Of a stretch of DNA of 5,208 nt, positions 1-5,208 are shown piece by piece. The notes under the pieces are model-generated. The model saw only the letters and a list, made by a program, of their open reading frames with translations. It did not search any database and was not told where the DNA came from. Each line of letters starts with the position of its first letter. Within the stretch, counting starts at the first letter, position 1. The DNA lies in assembly GCA_037133675.1 (NCBI GenBank), contig JBAXNR010000142.1, positions 1 through 5,208 of the forward strand. Direction: 5' to 3'. Source of the DNA: UBA4132 sp037133675 (GTDB taxonomy: Bacteria > Pseudomonadota > Gammaproteobacteria > Methylococcales > Methylomonadaceae). The position numbers were made by a program, and so were the translations under genes.

Positions 1-84
1 CACATTGATTTATTTTGTTTATTTTTATGGAGCTAACTAGCACCAAAGGTTATTATTTTATGTTGAATAGTTAACGCTAGTTTT

Positions 85-90
85 ATTAGT
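85..90. repeat. Left target-site duplication, ATTAGT
   Basis: The six bases ATTAGT lie directly outside the left inverted repeat and recur directly outside the right one (1374-1379). This is the expected scar of one insertion event. It also fixes the element's ends at 91 and 1373, because moving the borders inward to the GTTCGG core leaves no direct repeat. Confidence 0.75.
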
Positions 91-109
91 CAATAGTTCG
101 GACAGTTTT
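91..109 (+). repeat. Left terminal inverted repeat (IRL)
   Basis: The sequence CAATAGTTCGGACAGTTTT pairs with the reverse complement of 1355-1373, with a single A/G difference at the fifth base. The presumed role is transposase binding and cleavage. Confidence 0.88.
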
Positions 110-138
110 TTGAAATAGTAGAGAGGAAATCTTAAATT
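110..138 (+). promoter_or_regulatory. Probable transposase promoter
   Basis: TTGAAA at 110-115 (five of six matches to the sigma70 -35 box) is followed by an exactly 17-base spacer and TAAATT at 133-138 (four of six matches to the -10 box). Transcription would start near 145, inside the loop of the hairpin at 125-185. The element's own mRNA would therefore lack the 5' arm of that hairpin. The match is by eye only. Confidence 0.5.
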
Positions 139-185
139 CAGGGAAAATAGAGTCTTCGAAAACGCCCCCCTGAAAAAAGATTTCC
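125..185 (+). promoter_or_regulatory. Long hairpin ending at the transposase start codon
   Basis: GGAAATCTT (125-133) is perfectly complementary to AAGATTTCC (177-185), and TTCAGGG (137-143) to CCCTGAA (168-174). This gives a 16-bp stem broken only by a small A-rich internal loop (3 and 2 bases), with a 24-base hairpin loop. The 3' arm ends immediately before the ATG at 186 and covers the ribosome-binding region. Elements such as IS10 and IS50 are known to use 5' hairpins to block translation from transcripts that enter from outside. The same role is inferred here. Confidence 0.65.
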
Positions 186-1356
186 ATGAAGCTACTAGAA
201 ACGATTTTAGAAAAAATGTCCAGTCTTTCAAAACCGCAAAAAATTTTTCTCTATTTTACTGGTTGGACTGATTAGTCTAAGAGGACGATTTAACTATAGC
301 AACCTGAGCCGCTACAGTGAGTTAGACGAGAAAACCTATCGCCGCTGGTTCGCAAGGAAGCTAGATTTTAGGGAGTTCAATCAATTGGGCAACCGCGAGG
401 TGATCACCCACGCAAAGACATTAATCGCGGCGTTAGACTGTAGTTATATCAAGAAAAGCGGCGACAAGACCTACGGATTAGGCAAGTTTTTTGACTCCAA
501 GCAGGGCAAAGCAGACAAAGGTTTGGAAATATCGACCTTAGCGGTGGTCGATGTGGATTACAACACGGCATATCACGTTTCAACCCGACAAACGCCACCC
601 GAGTCAAAAGACGGCGAAACGCGGGTTAATGATTATGTGCGCCATTTCGAGGAAGACTGTCACGCGCTACCGAAAACAGTGCGTTATGTCGCGACCGACG
701 CTTACTATACCAAGCAATTGATAACCAACGCTATTCTTGCTAAAGGTTATCATCAGATTGGCAAACTGCGTCGTGACGCTAACTTGCGTTACTTATACAC
801 GGGACAACAAAAGCCCAGAGGTAGACACAAAATTTACGATGGCAAAGTGGTCATCGGTGACAGGAGTCGCCTAGAATTAGTCAGTGAACCAGCGGAATTC
901 AACCTGTATACCGCCACTGTGAATTGTGTGAATCTCAAACGCGATGTTCGCATCGTGACTCTGGTCAAAAAGACGGGGCAGTTTGCGCTGCTGTTTTCAA
1001 CAGACACCGAGCTGGATGCAGACTCGATTGTTCGGTACTACAAAGCACGCTTTCAGATTGAGTTTCTCTTTCGTGATGCCAAACAGTTCACGGGACTTTG
1101 CGACTGTCAAGCTCGCTCAGAACCCGCTTTGCATAGTCATTTCAATGCCAGTTTTACCGCGTTGAACTTGATTAAGTGGCATGACAGATCACTAGCGTTT
1201 GAACGAAAACCCATTTCGGTTGCAAGCTGGAAAATCCGTTTTTTCAATACCTTACTGATTAATCGCTTTTCTTGCAACTTTGACTTAGACCTGAATTTGA
1301 TTAAATCCTCACCTCTTTATGAGCAGATTTGTAAGTTCGGGGCTGTGTCTTATTAA
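186..1356 (+). pseudogene. IS4-superfamily DDE transposase, frameshifted
   Basis: This gene encodes the transposase that would bind the element's ends and catalyse DNA cleavage and strand transfer. The ATG at 186 opens MKLLETILEKMSSLSKPQ, a plausible transposase N-terminus, but that frame stops at 273-275. The remainder is in the +1 frame, which is open from 211 to the stop at 1354-1356 and has no ATG; its first alternative start is TTG at 385. Removing one base in the A6T5 tract (238-248) would join the two parts into a protein of 389 residues, a normal size. In that numbering the catalytic residues are D84 (A-L-D-C-S-Y), D171 (A-T-D-A-Y-Y) and E292 (F-Q-I-E-F-L-F-R-D), with Y-x2-R-x3-E-x6-K around the Glu. 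The C-terminus looks complete. Translation from 385 (323 aa) would keep the catalytic core but lose the N-terminal, probably DNA-binding, part. A recent inactivating indel is most likely; a programmed shift or a sequencing error is possible. Confidence 0.82.
238..248 (+). other. A6T5 frameshift site in the transposase gene
   Basis: The tract AAAAAATTTTT sits where the coding frame changes. Upstream, the frame beginning at 186 reads S-L-S-K-P-Q. Downstream, the +1 frame reads F-F-S-I-L-L-V-G-L-I-S-L-R-G-R-F. With one A fewer, both join without loss. The tract is short for efficient transcriptional slippage, and no classical -1 slippery heptamer would give the needed +1 change. Confidence 0.6.
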
Positions 1357-1373
1357 AACTGTCCGAACCATTG
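1355..1373 (+). repeat. Right terminal inverted repeat (IRR)
   Basis: AAAACTGTCCGAACCATTG is the reverse complement of the left end with one mismatch. It overlaps the last two bases of the transposase stop codon, so the gene runs right to the tip of the element. Confidence 0.88.
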
Positions 1374-1379
1374 ATTAGT
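1374..1379. repeat. Right target-site duplication, ATTAGT
   Basis: This is a direct copy of 85-90, immediately outside the right inverted repeat. Confidence 0.75.
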
Positions 1380-1652
1380 AGTAATTTTGCTATGTTACCG
1401 CCAACCAGCACAATAATCAGATTATTTTTCATTGTTAAAATTGACTTCCATTTTGGCTTACTTGAAATTGGGTAGTGTATTAAATCTGTTGTTTTTACTT
1501 TTGAGCATGACTGGCTGTCATCGCTATAACAGCTTTCACTCACTACCGAAATTGATATACAACGGGAGCTTTCGAATGACTTTTTACTAAAACTTTAGTA
1601 GGGTTATGTTTAAAAATACAAATAGCTCATTGTCAAAAAAGGGGACAACGCA
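1380..1652. other. Gene-free spacer between IS and RsbW-like gene
   Basis: This AT-rich stretch has no convincing gene on either strand. A minus-strand open frame (GTG at 1543, internal ATG at 1432) runs from here into the IS, but its N-terminal part is not protein-like in composition and it lacks a good ribosome binding site. The right part holds a 16-base dyad (1585-1600) and the ribosome binding site AAGGGGA (1639-1645) of the next gene. Confidence 0.6.
1585..1600. promoter_or_regulatory. Short perfect dyad, possible operator
   Basis: TACTAAA and TTTAGTA form perfect 7-bp arms around the two bases AC, 53 bases upstream of the RsbW-like start codon. A weak sigma70-like pair (TTTACT at 1583-1588, 16-base spacer, TATGTT at 1605-1610) would place the dyad across the -35 box and spacer, a usual position for a repressor site. 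Both the promoter and the operator role are guesses; in AT-rich DNA a dyad of this size can arise by chance. Confidence 0.3.
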
Positions 1653-2090
1653 ATGAACAAAGTTACACTAACCATTATTAGTAACTTAGAAAATGCCAGA
1701 CTAGCTGGTTTGTGTGCTAGAGAAGTAGCATATCAAGCATTTGACGAAACATCAGTAGCCGAAATCGAACTAGCGACAGTCGAGGCGGTTAACAACTGTA
1801 TCGAACACGCCTGCGCTGGTTCTGATAAGCACCAAATTTCTATCAAATTTTGGCTAACAGAAGATCGTTTGTCTATACAAATGATTGATGAAGGCAAGGC
1901 TATGATTGATTCAGAATGGTTAGATAACCTTAACGGCGATTTCGATTTCGACGATACTGATTTTGAAAACCTACCCGAAGGTGGCATGGGGCTTAAAATT
2001 ATTAAAAACTGTATGGATGAAGTAAGCTACCAGCAATTAGATGAACATAATCGCTGGTTATTAATTAAATATCGACCTGTAGCTGAATAG
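1653..2090 (+). CDS. RsbW-type anti-sigma factor / serine kinase
   Basis: This 145-aa cytosolic protein consists of a single GHKL (HATPase_c_2) ATP-binding domain, the normal size for RsbW/SpoIIAB-like regulators. Visible motifs are the N box E-A-V-N-N-C-I-E-H-A (residues 44-53), the G1 box I-D-E-G-K (78-82) and the G2 box E-G-G-M-G-L-K-I-I (109-117). An acidic, Asp/Phe-rich stretch (96-106) lies just before G2, in the lid region. Family members bind ATP, phosphorylate a STAS-domain antagonist on Ser or Thr, and often sequester a sigma factor or other partner. The ATG at 1653 is supported by AAGGGGA seven bases upstream. The gene stands alone and ends in its own terminator; no STAS protein, PP2C phosphatase or sigma factor adjoins it here, so its target is unknown. 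The domain call is firm; the anti-sigma role is inferred from the family. Confidence 0.88.
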   Translation: MNKVTLTIISNLENARLAGLCAREVAYQAFDETSVAEIELATVEAVNNCIEHACAGSDKHQISIKFWLTEDRLSIQMIDEGKAMIDSEWLDNLNGDFDFDDTDFENLPEGGMGLKIIKNCMDEVSYQQLDEHNRWLLIKYRPVAE

Positions 2091-2096
2091 TCCATT

Positions 2097-2132
2097 GTCA
2101 TTTCAGTAGGGATGCTGGAATGACGGGTTTTT
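2097..2132 (+). terminator. Intrinsic terminator after the RsbW-like gene
   Basis: GTCATTTCAG (2097-2106) and CTGGAATGAC (2115-2124) form a 10-bp stem with one G-U pair and an 8-base loop, followed by GGG and five T residues. It begins six bases after the stop codon at 2088-2090, which fits rho-independent termination and separates this gene from the GH9 gene. The stem also resembles the GTCATTCC...GGAATGAC palindromes that are scattered in many proteobacterial genomes. Confidence 0.75.
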
Positions 2133-2209
2133 ATACATCCGACTAATTACGATGAACTTAACGAACCATTTTTCCTCTCATCCAACGATTTAAAATTAGG
2201 AATAAACAC

Positions 2210-3922
2210 ATGAAACTACGCCATCTTTTTGCTGTTTTAATCAGTGCAATGACTGTTTCTAGCGTTGCTGGAGCGAACAGTGTTGTTCTTAATCAAGTCG
2301 GCTATCTTCCCGCGTGGCCCAAAACAGCTCTACTGGTTAATGCCGATAAAAAACTCAAGAATGCCGAAATTTTGAACGTCTCTGATAAAAAAAGTGTGTT
2401 TAAAATTACCGTCTCCAAGGAATATAAAGATCCTCAAACAGGTGATCGACTACAAGCGTTAAACTTCTCAGCCTTTAATAAAGCGGGACATTATGTACTA
2501 CGCGCTAGAAATGCAGAATCACCACCATTCGCCATTAGTCAAGATGTCTATAAAGAACCATTAAAATTACTACTGCGTTCTTATTATTTGCAACGTTGCG
2601 GCGTAAAAATAGACGATGCGGCAACGGGTTTAAAACATGAGGCTTGCCATTTACATGATGCGTTGATTAAACATGATGATGCCACGCATAAAGCGGGTGA
2701 CGCAGTTGCTAGTGTTGGCGGCTGGCATGATGCAGGTGATTATGGAAAGTATGTGGCGACTACGGCAATTACAGTGGGACGTATTCTAGCTGTATATGAA
2801 GAATCCCCCGCTTTATTTGCTGATTTTTCATTAGATATACCCGAAAGCGGCAATAAATTACCCGATGTATTGAACGAAATGAAAGTTGGCTTGGACTGGA
2901 TGTTGACTATGCAACGCTCTGACGGCGCGGTATATCGAAAACTATCTGGCGAAACGTGGCCGAAAAACTTGACCCCAGATCAAGATCAACAGCCACGTTA
3001 TATCTACGGCATCACTACACCAGAAACAGCTAAAGCCGCCGCCGCGTGGGCAATGGCGGCAAGAATTTACAAACAAAGCCGACCAGAAGATGCGGCACGT
3101 TATCTTGCAGCCGCGCAAAAAGCATGGGCTTATTTGGAGACTATCGAAAAGCAACAATTTGATTTTCAAGAAGGTGACAATAAAGGCTCTGGGCCTTATA
3201 TGTACAATAAGACCGATAACGATATTTCTCTGACGTATGATTGGGACGACCGCCTATGGGCAGCCGCTGAATTACTAATCACCACAGGCGAAGAACCCTA
3301 TAAACGTTATGTGGCAGAGGTACTACCGACTGCACCGCTCACGGTTTTTGAATGGAAAGACCCATCGAGTATGGCACTCGCACACGTTCTGTTTCACCCC
3401 ACTATGCCAGACAGTGACAAATGGCGTGCAGCCGTTAAAAACAAAATTTTGGAACGCGCTAAAAGTCTGCTGGGCAATGTTGCCGTCAGCGGTTATCGAA
3501 TTGCTAACAACCGCTTTGTCTGGAGTTCAAACAAATTAACCATAGAAGAAGGCGTTATCTTACTTTACGCTTACCGCTTAAGTAATAATACCGCGTATCT
3601 TAATGCCGCGATTGAGCAGCTCGATTATATATTTGGACGTAATCATTTTAAACAGTCCTTTGTCTCAGGTGTTGGTACGCAACCAGTCACCAATGTGAGT
3701 CATCTATTTTTATCGGCAGCTCACACCAAATTGGCAGGCTTGTTAGTCGGTGGACCTAATGAACTTGAACAATCGGGCATCGGTCCAAGAAATCTCGGTC
3801 CATTAAGCTATGTTGATGATGCTCGCTCTTATGCAACCAATGAATATGCAATTGATCTTAACGCCTCACTGATTGGTCTGCTGGGTTTATTGTTATCAAC
3901 ACCTTATCCCGCTGGACTTTAA
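2210..3922 (+). CDS. Exported GH9 beta-glucanase (endoglucanase-like)
   Basis: This 570-aa precursor has a signal peptide (about 1-22: K and R at positions 2 and 4, hydrophobic core, probable cut after V-A-G-A). Next comes an N-terminal Ig-like (CelD_N) domain (about 24-112, starting V-V-L-N-Q-V-G-Y-L-P), then the GH9 alpha/alpha-barrel (about 115-562). GH9 enzymes cleave beta-1,4-glucans with inversion. Asp174 and Asp177 of W-H-D-A-G-D-Y-G-K would activate the water, and Glu545 of Y-A-T-N-E-Y-A-I-D-L-N-A would be the acid. H-E-A-C-H-L-H-D-A (143-151) and Y-D-W-D-D-R-L-W-A-A-A (343-353) are further family motifs. There is no carbohydrate-binding module, dockerin or anchor, so it is probably periplasmic or secreted. 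Oddly, the usual His-His-Arg near the C-terminus reads S-H-L-F (497-500). Substrate could be cellulose, a mixed or periplasmic glucan, or an exo-type substrate. The ATG is supported by AGGA eight bases upstream. It is first of a likely two-gene operon. Confidence 0.92.
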   Translation: MKLRHLFAVLISAMTVSSVAGANSVVLNQVGYLPAWPKTALLVNADKKLKNAEILNVSDKKSVFKITVSKEYKDPQTGDRLQALNFSAFNKAGHYVLRARNAESPPFAISQDVYKEPLKLLLRSYYLQRCGVKIDDAATGLKHEACHLHDALIKHDDATHKAGDAVASVGGWHDAGDYGKYVATTAITVGRILAVYEESPALFADFSLDIPESGNKLPDVLNEMKVGLDWMLTMQRSDGAVYRKLSGETWPKNLTPDQDQQPRYIYGITTPETAKAAAAWAMAARIYKQSRPEDAARYLAAAQKAWAYLETIEKQQFDFQEGDNKGSGPYMYNKTDNDISLTYDWDDRLWAAAELLITTGEEPYKRYVAEVLPTAPLTVFEWKDPSSMALAHVLFHPTMPDSDKWRAAVKNKILERAKSLLGNVAVSGYRIANNRFVWSSNKLTIEEGVILLYAYRLSNNTAYLNAAIEQLDYIFGRNHFKQSFVSGVGTQPVTNVSHLFLSAAHTKLAGLLVGGPNELEQSGIGPRNLGPLSYVDDARSYATNEYAIDLNASLIGLLGLLLSTPYPAGL

Positions 3923-3956
3923 CTAGATTTTAATAATAATTATAAGAGAGCTATTC

Positions 3957-5165
3957 ATGAATAGATTACCGACAACGTGGGCTTACCCAGAAACTGATGC
4001 AACCCGTGATTTACGTCTTGATTTCATGCGCGGCTTTGTTATTCCGCTACTAATCGTGTCGCATTTCGACTATTTTTCCCTGTTCATGTATATCGGCTGG
4101 GAACGCATTGGCGTGGTTTCTACCGCTGAGGCATTTGTTATGCTGGCGGGCATTGTTATAGGCATGGTGTATGGAAAAAAACTCAAAAGAGACGGTTTTA
4201 ATGCGTGTCTATCCACGCTTCTCAGCCGCTCCGCACAGCTCTATCGCGTCAATGTTTTTATCATTTTAGTCATAGGGTTACTACGCTATGTGCCATTGTT
4301 AAATACAACCGCTGTCACCACTTTTCATGACCCGTATAGAAATATTGATTATCCGTTATATCCCCCGCTAACTGATGGTTTCTTTAGTATGCTCAGTCAA
4401 GCACTGTTACTGCGCTGTGGACCGCATCAATTTCAAATTATCGGACTTTACGTCGTGCTTTTTGCTTTAGTCACGCCGCTGGTATTTTTGATGTTGGAAA
4501 AAAAACAAACCAAGCTGCTATTAGGCATTAGCTGGATACTGTATTGGGTTAATTTCGGAACACCTGAGGCTCAAGTTGCCACCGCTGAAATTCGGCTAAC
4601 GGGTGCGCAATTTGAATATGCGTTTCCACTTATTGTGTGGCAGTTAATTTATATACACGGTATTGTCGCTGGTTATTACAAGCAAGAGCTGCTTGCGTTT
4701 TTTAATGGCACACGCGGCAAGCTATTGGTTTATACCTCAATAGTGTTGTCATTAATGTTTATTGTTTTCACACTAAACCACCCTGTTGATGAATTTGCTG
4801 AGTGGAGTAAATTGTCATTTATTCCGTCAGAAACATTTAATAATCTTTATTTCAATTATTTCCAAAAATACAAACTAGGTCCTGGACGGTTATTAAATAT
4901 AACCGTGCTACTCATCAGCATTTACGCGTTACTCACTCGATTTTGGTATCCTTTCAATCGTGCTTTTGGCTGGTTTTTAATTCCTCTAGGTCAAGCCTCA
5001 CTGTATGTATTTTTCGTCCATATTTTTATTCTCCTTTTGGTGAGTAATACCCCCTTTCCAAGTTATCACAACTTTTGGATTAATACGGGCATCCACATTA
5101 TTGTATATGCGCTGATTTGGATTATGGTTACCAAGCAATTTCTGTTTCGTTGGATTCCTAGATAA
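3957..5165 (+). CDS. opgC: OpgC-family membrane acyltransferase
   Basis: This 402-aa inner-membrane protein has about ten hydrophobic segments, roughly 23-45, 53-73, 97-115, 143-153, 159-180, 187-200, 222-241, 256-273, 312-329, 340-362 and 377-393. Family features visible are R-D-L-R-L-D-F-M-R-G (17-26) followed by S-H (35-36), T-A-E-A-F-V-M-L-A-G-I-V-I-G-M-V-Y-G (56-73), and L-G-Q-A-S-L-Y-V-F-F-V-H (344-355). These fit the OpgC group of polytopic acyltransferases; characterised members put succinyl groups on osmoregulated periplasmic glucans, and the length matches Rhodobacter OpgC (about 400 aa). It begins 34 bases after the GH9 stop, with AAGAGAG (3944-3950) as a ribosome binding site six bases before the ATG, so the two genes are probably co-transcribed. 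The backbone-making opgG and opgH genes are not in the window. The family is fairly sure; the acyl group and acceptor are inferred. Confidence 0.85.
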   Translation: MNRLPTTWAYPETDATRDLRLDFMRGFVIPLLIVSHFDYFSLFMYIGWERIGVVSTAEAFVMLAGIVIGMVYGKKLKRDGFNACLSTLLSRSAQLYRVNVFIILVIGLLRYVPLLNTTAVTTFHDPYRNIDYPLYPPLTDGFFSMLSQALLLRCGPHQFQIIGLYVVLFALVTPLVFLMLEKKQTKLLLGISWILYWVNFGTPEAQVATAEIRLTGAQFEYAFPLIVWQLIYIHGIVAGYYKQELLAFFNGTRGKLLVYTSIVLSLMFIVFTLNHPVDEFAEWSKLSFIPSETFNNLYFNYFQKYKLGPGRLLNITVLLISIYALLTRFWYPFNRAFGWFLIPLGQASLYVFFVHIFILLLVSNTPFPSYHNFWINTGIHIIVYALIWIMVTKQFLFRWIPR

Positions 5166-5208
5166 GCGTCTATAAAATAGCTGTTGTTATGTCCATAAAG
5201 TTATAACT

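Larger units (their letters stand above)
91..1373 (+). mobile_element. Complete IS element, IS4 superfamily
   Basis: This 1283-bp element is bounded by 19-bp inverted repeats, 18 of 19 positions matching, and by a 6-bp direct repeat ATTAGT. It carries one transposase gene reading left to right, whose stop codon overlaps the right inverted repeat. The transposase has the Y-x2-R-x3-E-x6-K signature of the IS4 superfamily of DDE transposases. A 6-bp duplication is shorter than in classical IS4 and IS10 members (9 bp or more), so the subgroup is uncertain; IS1634- or ISH3-like groups make shorter duplications. The ends are nearly intact, so the element could still be moved in trans, but its own transposase reading frame is broken (see 186-1356). 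Removing the element with one ATTAGT copy restores a continuous AT-rich sequence. Confidence 0.88.

Noticed and set aside
1..84. Left flank of the IS, checked for a gene end, tRNA or promoter
   Set aside because: It is AT-rich with stops in all frames examined and no fold or motif that I could support.
983..1165. Plus-strand 60-aa open frame inside the transposase
   Set aside because: It overlaps the catalytic core in another frame and its translation shows no family features.
1301..1543. Minus-strand 80-aa open frame across the right IS end
   Set aside because: Its last 23 or so residues come from the IS inverted repeat and antisense of the transposase gene; it has a GTG start with no clear ribosome binding site. 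The pre-insertion version is noted only as a weak finding.
1733..1987. Minus-strand 84-aa open frame
   Set aside because: It is antisense to the well-supported RsbW-like gene, with Ser-rich composition typical of a shadow frame.
2942..3539. Open frames at 2942-3169 (minus) and 3309-3539 (plus)
   Set aside because: Both lie inside the GH9 catalytic domain in other frames and have no recognisable domains or ribosome binding sites.
5187..5198. Small dyad TTATG-TC-CATAA after opgC, considered as a terminator
   Set aside because: It has only 5-bp AT-rich arms and no T run follows, so termination is not supported.

Overview
The window looks like accessory or housekeeping chromosome of a moderately AT-rich Gram-negative bacterium. 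The evidence is an Sec-type signal peptide on a family 9 glycoside hydrolase (GH9), an inner-membrane OpgC-type acyltransferase and a short RsbW-type ATPase. The overall style (an IS4-superfamily element with a Y-x2-R-x3-E-x6-K transposase, plus a GH9 of the H-x-ACH-x2-DA type) would suit a gammaproteobacterium, perhaps Thiotrichales/Beggiatoa-like. That placement is only an impression, because there is no rRNA or other phylogenetic marker here.

Positions 1-1379: after a short gene-free flank there is a complete insertion sequence, 91-1373 (1283 bp). It has 19-bp terminal inverted repeats (18/19 matching) and a 6-bp direct repeat ATTAGT on both sides. Its single transposase gene keeps the whole catalytic core. 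However, the family-typical N-terminus (ATG at 186) lies in a different frame from the rest, with the break near an A6T5 tract at 238-248. In front of the gene, a good sigma70-like promoter overlaps the 5' arm of a long hairpin whose 3' arm ends directly before the ATG. This is the layout expected if the element blocks translation from read-through transcripts but not from its own.

Positions 1380-2132: a gene-free stretch with a small perfect dyad (1585-1600) leads into a 145-aa RsbW-like ATP-binding protein. It has a strong ribosome binding site and is closed by a good intrinsic terminator. No STAS partner or PP2C phosphatase is visible next to it.

Positions 2133-5208: two genes on the same strand, 34 bp apart, probably form an operon. 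The first encodes an exported GH9 beta-glucanase with an N-terminal Ig-like domain. The second encodes a polytopic membrane protein of the OpgC family, which adds succinyl-type substituents to periplasmic glucans. Together they suggest processing and acyl decoration of a beta-glucan in the envelope, although the true substrate is not shown by the sequence. The window ends 43 bases after the second stop codon, and no terminator is visible there, so the operon may continue.
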